The notes under the pieces: model-generated | What the model was told of the DNA's origin: nothing | Seen by the model: only the letters and a program-made list of their open reading frames with translations | Databases searched by the model: none | Assembly (NCBI GenBank): GCA_037349315.1 | Contig: JBAIAC010000004.1 | Span: 28,337,001-28,401,000, forward strand | Direction of reading: 5' to 3' | Source: Chelydra serpentina | Lineage: Eukaryota > Chordata > Testudines > Chelydridae | Length of the DNA stretch: 64,000 bases | Program-made: the position numbers and the translations under genes | Part shown: positions 23,948-36,835 of the stretch, in pieces | Layout: each line of letters starts with the position of its first letter | Position numbering within the stretch: the first letter of the stretch is position 1

Positions 23948-25714
23948 TGCAGTCTCTGCACAAAGGCAGGCACAAGGGCTGTGCAAGGTTAGTGCTATTA
24001 GTCAACACCAAAAGTTCTAGCTGGGCTCTGCCCATACTGAGTGTAGAGATCAGGATGTGGCCCACAGTGTTTGAAGCGCGTACAACCCACAGAGGTGTTG
24101 TGTTTGAAGCAATAGCAATAAGTGATTTGTTGCAGTCAGTAGAGGCTTGCATGGAATTTAGGACTAGGCCCTAAGTGGCTTAAATTAGAAAAATTGCAAC
24201 GAAGGCCTGATGCCCCCCTCCGTTATTCCAATTTTTTAGGGGTGTTACTCCACTGACTATGCCCACCCAAAACTGGAGTAACACGGTGTATCCAGCCTTA
24301 AAAGTGTAGTTTGCAGACGTAGTTCAGAACTAATCAGGACAGCCCATGCTGAAACAGTGTTTGAAGCACTGCACTATCAGAACATACTCTCTTTAGCTGA
24401 GCGTCATAACCTGAGACTTGATGCTGTTTTCAGAAGCCGCTAAAAGCTGCCATTTCTGAATTAACCTTTTACTAACGTCACATGCACCACATATAACACA
24501 GAGCCTTTTTTATTACTGAAAAAACCCTAATAGGCATTTCTAAAATTAACGTTTTTATATATAATCACAGACACGTTAACAAGTGCATGCATCTGGCCTA
24601 AATTAGACCACCTATTGAGGTGGCCTCCAAAACCTAGACGTTACCAGAGGAAACATTGGAAAAAAGCAGTTTACTACCAATGGGAGGAACATTTTAAAGC
24701 CAGCCCACCAGCAAAGAGCCTTGGCAGCCCATAAAAAATTCTTCAATGGAGAGTGGAAAATGCCACATGAAAGGATAGCTTCTGATCTCAGTTACACCAA
24801 GAATAATTTCATTGATTTCAGTGGACCTACTCTAGCATTACACCAGTGCAACAGAATATAACCTGACTGGAAGGTGACACATGGTCCTGAAACAGTCCAA
24901 GACATAAGCATGTCACAGAAATCCCCCTCCCGCATATCTCAGGCTGAAAGAAAGCATCAGAAAATAAAATTATTTTGAGACTGTTGGAGAATGTAGAATA
25001 CCCATTTTAGAAATAAAGTGGGTGGCATAACTTTTATTGGACTGACTTCTGTGGTGAAAGAGACAAGCTTACACAGGGCACGATACATGTATTTCAAGGA
25101 TATGTATATTTCAAGTATTTTTTTCCACTTTCTTTAGAGATGAGATCTCTTGACACTTACCTAAAAGACCAGACTAGGAGGACCACAAGCTGTACTGTAT
25201 AAATACCGCCTGTCCAAGACTGATTTTAAAGAGTGTAAGTTGGCTCAAGACGTTCAGAATGGCTGTACTTCTGTGCCTTCTTACTCCACTCTATCAACAA
25301 CATGTTGGGTTAATAGGAAGACCACCTCCTGTAAACATGATAATGCTCCACTGCACTGAAAAAGGAGTGCATTATGCTGAATCAACCCATATGCTTGAAT
25401 TTAAGATATCACAAGTGTGGAGTTGCAGAACAAGTCCCATTCCCGGTGTACCTTCAGTGACATCGGTGGAGTCATGCCAGCAATGGATTTGGCCCTTAGT
25501 GTTTTACTTGTGCTTTAAATGGTATTCTCCCTTCCCACTTAATTTGCAGCGTATTGGAATATCATTTGAGGTTGGTGCACTCTGCCATCTTGTGGGAGCG
25601 ATTCACAGTGGCACAGAAGTGTCTGGGTTAAAGGTGGTGCATAGATCCAGGGGATCTGTAGGGAATCCCAGCCTTGACTTTGGGATATCCTTGATTGCTT
25701 TATCTGTGAGGGCC
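23948..25714. other. No gene; a few dispersed repeat fragments
   Basis: A fragment near 25003-25090 (containing ACTTTTATTGGACTGACTTC and GAAAGAGACAAGCTT) matches a repeat type common in turtles and birds. Foldback-type fragments occur near 24235-24300 and 24775-24870. The 158-codon frame at 25259-25735 has no recognised motif. Confidence 0.35.
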
Positions 25715-28700
25715 CCCCCCGCCCCGCCCCTTTAAAAGCACTGCTAACTCAGTGGTGGTGCTGCCGTTAGCTTCCCCCATCACATGTGCTCTACCTACCA
25801 CTCCAAGGACAACAGAAGCCATGCATTGGTCGTCAGTGCTTCAAGGAGCAGCATTAATTGTCACAGCAATTTGCCATCTATATATCAGCTGTGATTGCTA
25901 TGGCATAGGTGACAAAGAGCTTCTGTGTTTTTATTAACTTCAGCTTGGAGAAGCTGCGTTCTCCACTGGCAACTGTTACAGGAAGTGTTAGAAGTATGCG
26001 CAGTGCAACAAAAGCATTTGGAAAGAGGGTGGTCATCTTATTTGTGCACATATATTCCAGAACAGTCTTTGGAGTTGATCCTGCTGAAATGTATCTTGAA
26101 AGGGCTTTCAGTTCATCACCTAAATCACTCGCATCAATATTGTGCATGTCATCATGTGTCAACACTGTCTCTAGTGCCCTGCATTGCTGGTGTAGGTCTT
26201 CTTCAGGTATAGTGAGGAGTTTTGGAATATCCTACAACATCCCAAATATATTGCTGTGTTCCTTGAGCTGCATGAAACGTTCTTCAACTGACTGTATTGC
26301 ACAATCTAGCACCTGGTTAAAGAATTCAACTTAGAATTGTTGTTTGGGGTCTCCTATGGGATTATCCCGTGCCTCGTAATCAAAATGTCTTCTTCGGTGA
26401 CTCTTATATTCTTGAATGGGTGGGGAAATACTTCAGTGTGAAGTTCCTCTGCCAACTTATATGCACTCTTCAGAATGTTTTGAAATCCCTCATCGGACCG
26501 GTAAGACTGTAAGTATGACTTTACTTTGTCCGGTTGTTCCATAGCCCCAGCTATATCAAGGTCAACACCTTGGAGTTTCTTGCTTACAACATTTATTTCA
26601 AACAGTATGTCATGCCACAACACTAAGCCACACAGAAATTTGAAGTTATGTATGTTTCTGGTGATTCCATTTCCCTCTGCCAGTGTTCTTCCACGAACAG
26701 TTCCTGTCATAGCATTATCCTCCATAATGGCAACTATGGCATCATCTATCTTCCCAATTTGGTGTTTGATAGGCTTTATTGCCTCCACTCAACTTTCCCA
26801 TTGTGTGGCACTCAGTGGTTTCAGTGTCAGAGAGGATGTTCCCAGATGTTGCTTCAAAATTTGCCATCGATGAGTTGATGCAGAGAAAAATACTTAGATG
26901 CTTTGAATTACATTAAAAAATTCAGCAGCCTCACTAGAAACTGATGCTGCATCACTGGCCACCAAGTTCAATGAATGAGAACTGCATGGGACAAAAAAAG
27001 CTCGAGGGTTTAACTCTCGGATCCGTGTCTACACTCCTCTGTTCTTTCCTCTCATGTTGACACCATTATCGTAGCCCTGACCTCTCATGTCAGCTATCGC
27101 AATTCCCGTATCTTCCAGCTTTTTAAGAAGCACATTTGTCATACCAGCTCCTGTAGTATCATCAATGTCAATAAATTCTAGAAAATGTTCTCTGACAATC
27201 ACCATTGCAGGGAGATTTTCACTAGGTTCTGTTGTTGTTACAAAACGCAGCATTAAAGTAATTCGTTCCGTATGGCTGATGTCAGGTGTGCAGTCCAGAA
27301 TAACAGAGTAATATCTGTCTGACTTCAGATCTGCCACAATCTTCTGTTTGACTTTTGTTGCCAGTAACTGCATGATCTCGTTTTGAATTGTTTTTCCAAG
27401 GTAGTGGTGTGTGTACATTTCTGGGGTGGTGACTCTTCTTAGATGCTCCTGGAGTACAGCATCAAACTCAGCCATCAGCTACACAATTTTAAGGAAGTTT
27501 CCATTGTTTGGCACATACGGCTGATCTGAAGTGCCACGCAGTGCTAGGTTTTAGGTAGCAAGCATTCTCGCAATGGCAATGAGCCTTTTCAGAACATTTT
27601 GCCAGTATCGAGACTCTGATGCAATCTTCTCTTGATGCTGATCATCTATGGTGGCCTTAACCTTAGTCTCATCTCAAGCTCTTTCCACCTATGGAATGCT
27701 CCCTGGTGATTTGCTGCCTTCTCATGGCATGCCAGATTTCTAGCCAGATTTTTCCAGTCCTTTGTTTCTGTAGAACCCAATGTGGATGGAACATTACACT
27801 GAAAGAGTTTGCAACAAAAACAGTATGCAGCATTCTGGGTTTTTGAGTACATAAGCTATGGCCTCTCCACTTTGTCATCATTGGTGATTTCACGCCAGTA
27901 ATGTGTTGGATTAAACTTGTATTTTCATTGTCTTTGGGAAACATGAAGTTTTTCACTTGCTGTGGCCCACACAGTACAAGGAAGTCCCTCAGGCTACTGC
28001 TCAAGTGGGTCCACAGTCCTGGATCATCTAGACTTAAGGAACTAAACTCAGCAGCAGCTGTTTCTTGCGCCTCCATCACACTCTTCTCTGATCTACACTT
28101 TTCTTCAGGAATGTGCATGGTTACATCCATTTGAGATGGAGATATGGATGCTGCAGTAGCTGCCAGGTCACCTGCACTCTGACTAACTGGAAAATCAGGC
28201 ATCTCCTCACCACTCACATCCTCACTGGGGCCGTAAGGCTCACCATGAACATTTGTGTCTATGTATCTCAGGAGAGCTCCTTCCTGCTTAGATAGAAAAG
28301 CTTCCTTTGCTTTCTTTCTTTTTCTGAATACTGCCCCAGAGCGGCATTTTCTTCTTTCACTCATGACTGCTGTTCTGTGCCAGCTATAGTGGCTCTCAAC
28401 ACTCAATTGAAAGGGACAAATAAGCAGGCTGGTAGCAGGACCTGAGCGAGGGAAGGTATCAGCGTCTTAAGGGCCTAACTGGCTCCTACTACTTCAGTTG
28501 ACTGCCTGTTCTCCTCAAGTGGGTTCAGGGAAGCAGCAGGAAACAGGAAGCTCCCTGAGAAGTTGGTGTTAATCAGTCCAGGCTCCTGGGGGTGCTAGAG
28601 AGGTACATAAGAGGCTCCTCCTCCTCTCTCTCCCTTCAGCTCCTGCTGCTTTCTGTTATTCCCCCTCACCTTTTCTCCTGCCTGCCTGTTATGTCTCTTG

Positions 28701-28884
28701 TGCCCTCCTTCCTCCAGCACAGCACTCCACCATCTCTGTGCATCTGGAGCAGAGAGAGTACATATGCACCAGCAACAGACACAATTTTCTATACTCTGGG
28801 TCCTAGTGCCCCCCCCCTGACCCCCGCAACAGTCTGGCACTTGAGGCGGCTGCCTCAGGTCACCTCATAGTAAGGCCAGCCCTG
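25715..28884 (-). mobile_element. Decayed autonomous hAT transposon
   Basis: The right terminus on the plus strand is GGCCAGCCCTG (28874-28884), which reads CAGGGCTGGCC on the coding strand, a hAT-type end. The left end could not be fixed. It is placed at the C-rich tract after 25710 only because the gene lies just inside it. No matching 8-bp duplication was found for 28885-28892. The interior carries the remains of one transposase gene on the minus strand. Confidence 0.6.
25878..28364 (-). pseudogene. hAT transposase remnant (TTF zinc finger, DUF4371 type)
   Basis: Minus-strand segments in order give a hAT transposase of the ZMYM1-like class. A basic N-terminus (start ATG 28364) contains FRKRKKAKEAF, a likely nuclear signal. 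A TTF-type zinc finger segment follows (27852-27646) with YCFCCKLF, preceded by a frameshift near 27860. A DUF4371-type catalytic region is at 27475-27029 (YYSVILDCTPDISHTE, with the conserved D). A middle segment spans 26788-26354. The C-terminal dimerisation segment is at 26165-25878 (LPVTVASGERSFSKLKLIK). Stops and shifts separate the segments, including the unaligned gap 27476-27645, so no full protein can be made. The family cuts and pastes DNA in the nucleus. Domestication looks unlikely given the lesions. Confidence 0.85.
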
Positions 28885-29341
28885 CCAGTGATTGGTTAAT
28901 CAGTTAGCTGTCTGGCTAGCAGTGATAGCTTTTGGGAACTCAGCTTCTTCTCACTGTATTTCTGTGGGGACTGAACTGTTCAGATTTTAATTTGTTTTCT
29001 TTCTTGATGTTTATGTATAACTGTGAAGGTAATGTGTATGGATTATAAAATAGCCATGTCATGCTGTAAAAATTAGATTATTGTTTCTTTATCATAAGAT
29101 TTTATAGTTATTTAATTAAATTCATTTCTTTAGTTCCTTTTGGACTTGAATGTGGGGAGGTTGACCCCGTACAATCCTTGCTGAAAGTCCTTAGAGACTG
29201 AACTCTGGGTCTCCGGCTACTTTCTATGGCAGTTGGTGGGTTTTTTTAAGGCACTGGAGAAGGGAAATGAAGTGAACTCTAGCCCAACCAAAGGTTACAC
29301 TAGGATCCCCAGTAATGGACCAGGACCCCATTGTCCTAGGT
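28885..29341. other. No gene recognised
   Basis: This is non-coding sequence. The last part (from about 29310) belongs to the dispersed repeat reading CCCATTGTCCTAGGTGCTGTACAAACA once the nested elements are removed. Confidence 0.4.
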
Positions 29342-29765
29342 CAATAGTGGGCAACCTGCGGCCCATCAGGGTAATTCCTGATGACGGGGAACAGCGAAAC
29401 ACGGCCACTGGGAGCTGTGGGGGGCCGTGCCTGTGGACTAGGGTGACCAGATGAGAAGACCCGAAAATCGGGACCCACAGTTATTGAGCAAAAAAAAAAA
29501 GAAAAAGGAAGACCCTTTCCCGACCAGAGTTGTTGAGCAAAAAAACCCCCGGAAAAACGGAAGAAGACCGGAAATTGGGACAAAAGCCGTCCCGACCAAG
29601 CATCGGTCGGGACACGGGACAAAGGTTGAAAAATCGGGACAGTCCCGATTTTATCGTGACATCTGGTCACCCTACTGGGGATGGTCAGCGTCAGCAAAAT
29701 GTCTTGTGGCCTGCAATCAGATTACCCTGATGGGCTGCATGCGGGCCGCAGGTTGCCCACCACTG
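29342..29765. mobile_element. hAT-type MITE carrying a nested MITE
   Basis: The left end CAATAGTGGGCAACCTGCGG and the right end CCGCAGGTTGCCCACCACTG are inverted. They are flanked by a perfect TCCTAGGT duplication (29334-29341 and 29766-29773). It is interrupted at 29441-29672 by a second element. Without that insertion it is about 190 bp. It inserted into an older dispersed repeat whose halves can be rejoined across the target site. Confidence 0.92.
29441..29672. mobile_element. TA-target MITE (GGGTGACCAGA ends)
   Basis: The ends GGGTGACCAGATG and CATCTGGTCACCC are inverted and both abut TA (29439-29440 and 29673-29674). A TA target suggests Tc1/mariner-type mobilisation. The interior has A-rich runs and repeated CCCGA and GGGAC blocks. 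It lies inside the hAT-type MITE, so it is the younger of the two. Confidence 0.88.
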
Positions 29766-29773
29766 TCCTAGGT

Positions 29774-32700
29774 GCTGTACAAACACAGAACAAAAAGACA
29801 GCTCCCAAAGAGCCTCCATTACTCCCCTTTCATGCTCCTAGGCCCCATTTCAACAAGGATGGCACATGTCTACTCCCCGTGAATGGTGCATAATGCAGAA
29901 GCGTCTGACTCAGAGAATGGCATGAAAGGAGATAGTAATTGCTTCTCTCTTCTGCTTCATAAGAGACTGATACTCACTGAAGAGCGCTGAGTGGGGAAGG
30001 TCAGCACAAATCATTGTGTGTTTAAAGCATTGTTGGGGCCCAAAGTTACTTGCATCAGTCCTTCACTTGAGGGGTGGTGTGTATTTGAAGAGTGATTTTA
30101 CAAAACAGCACACTCCAGGAAGAATTGCTTTTCTTTACACCGTTACTCACAGTGCTTTTCCTCACAGAGTTTCAGAAGGATTTTCAGTTTGATTGACTGA
30201 CACAGTGAAATGGAAGATACAGTTCAAGGATGAAAAGGCCCAGTACTTTGTTTAGTTTTCAGTGAAACATCAATAAACCACATTAGCTGGTGTTTTGAGC
30301 TGTCAGAGGCATGGACACTTGTTTTTTTCATCTATCTGAATTATAGCCCTAACTGGAAAAAAACTGAACTGAACAACCCCAGACTGCTTGTCTCTGTGAT
30401 GGTCCAAACCAAAACCCCAGATAAGAGACCTGACAGGTTGAGGGAGAAGTTAAAATCCAGATCCAATTCTAGAGCCAAAATTTGCAACTCTGTCCCTACA
30501 TACATGTCTCACATGCATTTCCATGCCTTATAGAGTTACATGGGCACACAATTTAGCATAATCAGTGTCAATCTCTGGTTCTCCAAATAGAAAGAAATGG
30601 GTGTAGAAAAATCACATTAATATTCATCATGGTTAAACTATGGCGCATTGGCTATCTTGGAGCTATTCCTGTTTGTTGTGACAATGGCTGGGGGAGATAA
30701 AGGTGTTGCTGATGAGTATTTGTTCTGGGAGAGATGCTTTTGTGTTTCTCTGCATGCATAGGAAGTAGGATGTGTATTTTAACTTCTCCTAAATCTTTCA
30801 TCTGAATGAGTTCTATTTCACCAGAGAACTTTCAACTGGTTCTCTTAAATCGCGTGGATGGATGACTATTTTTAAAAAGTGCCATTACATTTTCATAATA
30901 GTTTTTACTTTCTATTAACATTCACTGAACATAAGAAACAAAAATCTGTTTTCCTTAAAAGCTTTCCCCTCCCCTTAGTGCTGGACAACTGACACTGGAT
31001 GAGGTTGAAGGCATTTTTGTTTTGCTTTCTATAAAAAGCATTGCTGTAATGATCTTGAAGAAAAAAAGGCTTGGGGCCTGATGCTGCTTTCATTTATGTT
31101 CGGGTAAATCGGGCGTAGTATCGCCACCAAAATAGAACTGGAGTGAGAACTGAATCGTGTCCATACTTTGTAAGATGAAATTCAGCCAGCTGCGGAGGGC
31201 TAGTACAATCTCCTCCAAACCACTTACACTCAACAAGTAAGGCTGTGAGAGGAAAGAGAGGGCCACAGGTGGAAGAACTGTTCAAGAGGCCTCATGTACT
31301 AACTACCCTATTTGGAGCCACAGGTACAAACAATGTAGATCCCATGGCTAGGAACTCCTGCGAAGCATGAGTGGAGGGGCTGCTGCTTCTATTCCAACCC
31401 AGAGGCTGGAGAAGCACTGGCCATAGAGGGAATGCATTTCAACACTGAGGCACTCTTTTGCAAGCTCTCTCTCTCTCTGGTTGAGTGTGTGTGTAATATG
31501 CGGCCTACCAATTTGGACACTGTTCCTTTAACTGATGTCCTTATGAATTTCAGTACCAAAATGGAAACCTCATGTAACTACAGTTTTAGAAATGCAGAGG
31601 CTACCTTACTTGATTGGATGGATACACAGAATCAGCCTCAATTTAGCCGCTTCAAACATTTTACTGGCCTGTGCTGGATTTTTCATCAGAGTGCACTACA
31701 CAGCAGACACTGGAAATACTTCTAATTTGTTGCCTTGGACATCGCCCAGGTTTATTGCATAAAGCTATACGCAAGAGTTCACAGCAAAATCTTTGCTTAA
31801 TTGGCACAAAATTGGCTATTGTTGGGTGGTGTTTTGCTCTTGGGTCAGAAGCAGGGTGCCACTAGAAATAATTGTATACAGTGTGTGTGGGAGGGAGGAG
31901 AGGAGGAGGAAGAAGCATGTTACATCCCTTTTTACATGCCTGCAGCAAACTGCTAGGGTCACACTGATGACCTGACCTACACGTTCATACTGATTTCAGC
32001 CCATAATCACTTCAAATATATTCATTAATGTAAGACATGGTTGGAACTCACCCAGTAAAATAACACAGGGCTTAAAGAGGAACTGAAAGACATGACATCT
32101 GCCAAGCCTTGAAGTCACGATTCTGTTTCCCCTGGCTACGCTGTATGGAATAAAGCCTTCTGTGCTGCTCTAGGAGTTAATGATGCCATCCTCTGTAGCA
32201 AGTGAAACACAGAACCCTGAACACAGGTTGGGGCAGGTAACTAGAGGGAAACTTTGATTCACCATCCATTCAATGATTATTTTACAATCTGCACATATTT
32301 GGGACCCTAAAAGGTTTGTTCCTTCTTTTCAAAGCATTTCTGTTCCCCTTTAAAGAATCTGAAGAACTGAAAGGGATAAGATGCACAGGGGGGAGAAACA
32401 AGTTCAAAACAGTTTCAAAGAACTGGATATAATCTTTTTCTTCCATTCCTCTCCTAGAAGCTGATCCAAATCCCATTTGTCTTTCCATTGCCTTCAGTGG
32501 GAACTGGATCAGGCCCCTAAAGATGTTGTGTTGGCATGGGCTGTTAACCATCAATGGCCAGATGAGGTCATTTGTGTGTTCGTGAAGGATCTAAATCACT
32601 TTGGAGTCCTGCAGGAAAGTCACTACTGTGTGTAAAGTCTGGCTTTCAGTATGAAAACAACATGCTGAATAGAATTATTACTTACGACAGTAGTGACTAC

Positions 32701-32957
32701 CTGCCCCAAGAGGGATTGGGGCTCCATTGTGCAGGGTGTTGTACCAACACAGGCAAAGAAAGCATTATTATTATTCCCACTCTACATATGGGGAACTGAG
32801 GCACAGAGTGAGTGTCATCTTTGGCTTGAACCTTTCTTTGGGTCCTCACATCCAGGCGATGTCTAAATCTTGCTGATTCTTTCTGCAGAACATGTCTAAG
32901 ATATGGCCTTTCCTATTGGGCCACACAGCTAAAACTCCTGTCCTGGCTGTTGTCATC
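29774..32957. other. Long stretch without recognised genes
   Basis: The first about 60 bp complete the dispersed repeat that the MITE at 29342 split. CT and GT microsatellites lie near 31465-31495. A weak copy of the dispersed repeat is near 32700-32800. No exon or RNA gene could be supported. Confidence 0.35.
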
Positions 32958-34509
32958 TCATTACATAGTGAATGCTAATGGGAAGGGGGAAGGTTTAGAA
33001 GATAAAATAAAAAAAGAACAAGTTAAAAATCACTCATATAAGTTAGATGCCTGCAAGTCACCAGGACCTGATGAAATGCATCCTAGAATACTCAAGGAGC
33101 TAATAGAGGAGGTATCTGAGCCTCTAGCTATTATCTTTGGTAAATCATGGGAGACAGGAGAGATTCCAGAAGACTGGAAAAGGGCAAATATAGTGCCCAT
33201 CTATAAAAAGGGAAATAAAAACAACCCAGGAAACTACAGACCAGTTAGTTTAACTTCTGTGCCAGGGAAAATAATGGAGCAAGTAATTAAGGAAATCATC
33301 TGCAAACACTTGGAAGGTGGTAAGGTGATAGGGAATAACCAGCATGGATTTGTAAAGAACAAATTATGTCAAATCAATCTGATAGCTGTCTTTGATAGGA
33401 TAACGAGTCTTGTGGATAAGGGAGAAGCAGTGGATGTGGTATACCTAGACTTTAGTAAGGCATTTGATACAGTCTCGCATGATATTCTTATCAATAAACT
33501 AGGGAAATACAACTTAGATGGGGCTACTATAAGGTGGGTGCACAACTGGCTGGATAACCGTACTCAGAGAGTAGTTATTAATGGTTCCCAATCCTGCTGG
33601 AAAGGTATAACGAGTGGGGTTCCGCAAGGGTCTGTTTTGGGACCGGCTCTGTTCAATATCTTCATCAACGACTTGGATATTGGCATAGAAAGTACGCTTA
33701 TTAAGTTTGCAGATGATACCAAACTGGGAGGGATTGCAACTGCTTTGGAGGATAGGATCATAATTCAAAATGATCTGGACAAATTGGAGAAATGGTCAGA
33801 GGTAAACAGGATGAAGTTTAATAAGGACAAATGCAAAGTGCTCCACTTAGGTAGGAACAACCAGTTTCACACATACAGAATGGGAGGAGACTGTCTAGGA
33901 AGGAGTATGGCAGAAAGGGATCTAGGAGTTATAGTGGACCACAAGCTAAATATGAGTCAACAGTGTGATGCTGTTGCAAAAAAAGCAAACTTGATTCTGG
34001 GCTGCATTAACAGGTGTGTTGTGAGCAAGACACGAGAAGTCACTCTTTCGCTCTACTCTGCGCTGGTTAGGCCTCAACTGGAGTATTGTGTCCAGTTCTG
34101 GGCACCGCATTTCAAGAAAGATGTGGAGAAATTGGAGAGGGTCCAGAGAAGAGCAACAAGAATGATTAAGGGTCTAGCGAACATAACCTATGAAGGAAGG
34201 CTGAAGGAATTGGGTTTGTTTAGTTTGGAAAAGAGAAGACTGAGAGGGGACATGATAGCGGTCTTCAGGTATCTAAAAGGGTGTCATAAGGAGGAGGGAG
34301 AAAACTTGTTCATCTTAGCCTCTAAGGATAGAACAAGAAGCAATGGGCTTAAACTGCAGCAAGGGAGGTTTAGGTTGGACATTAGGAAAAAGTTCCTAAC
34401 TGTCAGGGTGGTTAAACACTGGAATAAACTGCCAAGGGCGGTTGTGGAATCTCCATCTCTGGAGATATTTAAGAGTAGGTTAGATAAATGTCTATCAGGG
34501 ATGGTCTAG
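32950..34509 (+). CDS. CR1 ORF2 fragment, reverse transcriptase region, open 519 codons
   Basis: The product is the C-terminal half of a CR1 LINE polyprotein that would reverse-transcribe element RNA at the target site. By eye it contains [12 protein letters not shown] near residue 35, motif A with [10 protein letters not shown] (catalytic D167), motif [11 protein letters not shown] from G223, and motif C KFADDTKL with the DD at 255-256. The distal CR1 blocks [26 protein letters not shown] and [19 protein letters not shown] follow. It has no internal stop. The endonuclease domain is missing through 5' truncation, so the copy cannot move alone, and the first methionine is an accident of where the frame opens. 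It is better preserved than the other CR1 copies in the window. Confidence 0.9.
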   Translation: MSSHYIVNANGKGEGLEDKIKKEQVKNHSYKLDACKSPGPDEMHPRILKELIEEVSEPLAIIFGKSWETGEIPEDWKRANIVPIYKKGNKNNPGNYRPVSLTSVPGKIMEQVIKEIICKHLEGGKVIGNNQHGFVKNKLCQINLIAVFDRITSLVDKGEAVDVVYLDFSKAFDTVSHDILINKLGKYNLDGATIRWVHNWLDNRTQRVVINGSQSCWKGITSGVPQGSVLGPALFNIFINDLDIGIESTLIKFADDTKLGGIATALEDRIIIQNDLDKLEKWSEVNRMKFNKDKCKVLHLGRNNQFHTYRMGGDCLGRSMAERDLGVIVDHKLNMSQQCDAVAKKANLILGCINRCVVSKTREVTLSLYSALVRPQLEYCVQFWAPHFKKDVEKLERVQRRATRMIKGLANITYEGRLKELGLFSLEKRRLRGDMIAVFRYLKGCHKEEGENLFILASKDRTRSNGLKLQQGRFRLDIRKKFLTVRVVKHWNKLPRAVVESPSLEIFKSRLDKCLSGMV

Positions 34510-34602
34510 ACAGTAATTGGTCCTGCCATGAGGGCAGGGGGCTGGACTCGATGACCTCTCGAGGTCCCTTCCAGCCCTAGAATCTATGAATCTATGAATC
34601 TC
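32958..34602 (+). mobile_element. CR1 LINE, 5'-truncated, well preserved
   Basis: CR1 homology starts near GTGAATGCTAATGGG and runs to a 3' end made of AATCTATG repeats (about 34580-34602). The upstream limit is estimated. No target duplication is obvious, which is usual for CR1. Confidence 0.9.
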
Positions 34603-35140
34603 GTATCTGCAGCATTCATTTCTCTGGCCTTCACAAATGCCGTCTTGCCCTGCTCAGATTTGTTCAGAATGCTGCTGTGCAAAGGTCATTTTCCTAGCCT
34701 ATTGCTCTGACCATGTCACCCCTCTCTCTTTGCATCCTTCCACTGCTCCCCTCTTCTCTATCACATTAAACATAAGCTACTTGTCTACAGTCTATCCCCA
34801 TCGTACAGTATGGAAAGTTTGACTCCTGCCTAATAGGGAGCCAGTCTCCATTGCCGACGTGTTAAATTTTCAAACATGCACCTTCGTGCTTTCTCCCATG
34901 CTGCACCTCATGCTTGGGAGGAGCTCCCCTTGAAGATCCGCAAACCTGCTTCATTGTCCTCCTTCAGATCCCTCCTTCAAACTCTCCTTTGCTGTGATGC
35001 CCACACAAAACTTGACAACAGCTGGTGAGTTGTTACCATTGCCTATCATACTGACCATTATTGTCTTTGTTTCCATGTACTGTGCTGTTTGCCTGTACCT
35101 GTCAGTTACCTCTGTTACCGATGGGAGTGTATCCTGGGTC
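34603..35140 (+). mobile_element. L2-like LINE 3' fragment
   Basis: The plus-strand translation has blocks like AKVIFLAYCSDHVTPL followed downstream by a region resembling the end of an L2-type ORF2. Stops interrupt it. The family call rests on resemblance to the C-terminal part of L2-like proteins and is moderate. Confidence 0.5.
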
Positions 35141-36719
35141 ACGACTGATCCATCTGGTGATCATGTCACTACCTAGTCGCTTCATTTCTACTGTTGCCAT
35201 CATCAGAGGATATGTACCCACTTTCTCTATGAAGGAAGGAACAATTCTGTATCAAGCTATAGAAGCCATCAGAATATTCTAACCGCTGATAAACTCATTC
35301 TATGTGACGTCAGTGCCTGAGCAGAAATTGGCAGTGCCACCTGGTTCAACGCTATGGTACACAGAAAGCAAACAGCAGTGGCAGTTTGCTATTCAAACGC
35401 TGTCTTCAGTAAATTTGCCAATAATACACACCACTTTACTGCCCAAATTTCCCAGCAACATTAAGATGCCAGCACTGGCATCTCCAGGGTTATTCATAGA
35501 TTTATATATTTTTTGTAGGCATCACAACAGAGAAGAATTCTAAGGAAGGATGGGAAAGAGGCAGACTGAGTTAAGCTACAATTATTTTTTAAGTTAGAAG
35601 AGCAGGTTCTGGGACTCCTAACACTAGAAAGGCGATCCATGTATCCCTCCTTCTGTCTTGATTATTACTGCTTGTTACTGTGTGTCTGAGTGGGCAAGGG
35701 AGAGTGGGTGGCCAGTTTTCAGCAGCTGAGTGCATTTTTATCAAATTCTCTGCAGGCTTCAAGGTAAACTGAAGATTGTTAAATATCACAAAATGGACCA
35801 TGGAAGGTTGTGTACTGGTCTTCTTACAAAGATAAGCAAGAGCTTGTGTGGAATTTTAGATGCATTGCATGTCATGCTCTGAATCAGGATGGATGGGATT
35901 ATACCCTGGAACTAATCATGTTTTTAGATTATTATTTATTATTATTTGTAACATTGTAGTGCCTAGCAAACCCAGGCATGGACCAGGACTCCATTGTGCT
36001 AGGCACTGTACAGAACAAAAATAGATCCATGACATTATTTTATTTATGTCAAATGACAAAAATTCAAATCCCCCCTGTTTTGAAGTGTATACACCAGATG
36101 GATATAATCTTGACCTTGTCATACTTTTTACGAGCCTATCCAAAGCCCTATGGAGCTGATGGAAAGAATCCCATTGATGCAAGAAGCTTTAGATCAGGCC
36201 CCATTATGAGACAACTGGAGAAACCTGTACCCTCATTGTAATTGGAGAAAAGGGTTGGTTTGCCTTCTCCAAAAAACTGATTTGATTGTATGCCCCACCC
36301 TGCCCTCCCTCCTCCAAACTGATGGCAGGCTCCAACTTTAATCAACTATATCTTCCTTCATTTAACCAGTGATGGGTAGGAGGCTTGGGTCTCTTAAGTC
36401 AATGGTGTTACACTAGAGATGAATTTAGTTCATTGGTGACATTCTCTAGGTACCATACCAAGGTGCAGAAATCCCTGTGAGCTACATCATATATTAAAGC
36501 GTGAGACTTTTCATCTTTTTCTTCTAGTGACGTGTGTCTTTATTTATTTAGATATTTATATCCCAATGGCATTTGGACACCAAGACTAAAGTAAATTAGA
36601 AACATCATTTATTACAGGGTTGTAACATGCAAGATCCCTAAGCATGGCCCAAATGGGGAAGAAGAGAAAACAAAACATATTGAAATAAAATCTCCAATAG
36701 CTGGTATGAAGAGAGAGGT
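35141..36719. other. No gene; dispersed repeat fragment
   Basis: At about 35935-36030 there is a copy of the GGACCAGGACTCCATTGTGCTAGGC-type dispersed repeat, next to an ATTATTATT tract. Nothing else is recognised. Confidence 0.4.
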
Positions 36720-36835
36720 CTAGTGGAAGAGGACTGGCCTGGGACTCAAGGAAACTCATGTTCTATTCCTGGCTCTGACACTGACCTGCTCTGTGACCTT
36801 AGGCAAATCTCTGTGCCTCTCCTACACATGGTCTG
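36720..36835 (+). repeat. MIR-like SINE fragment
   Basis: A tRNA-like part (GAGGACTGGCCTGGGACTC) is followed by core sequence GTGACCTTAGGCAAATCTCTG. It is diverged. Confidence 0.5.

Noticed and set aside
23221..23986. Several long frames on both strands
   Set aside because: They are produced by the GC-rich palindrome of the foldback element and are proline/alanine-rich on both strands.
25259..25735. 158-codon frame as a gene
   Set aside because: It has no known motif, lies in repeat-bearing non-coding sequence and shows no splice or promoter context.
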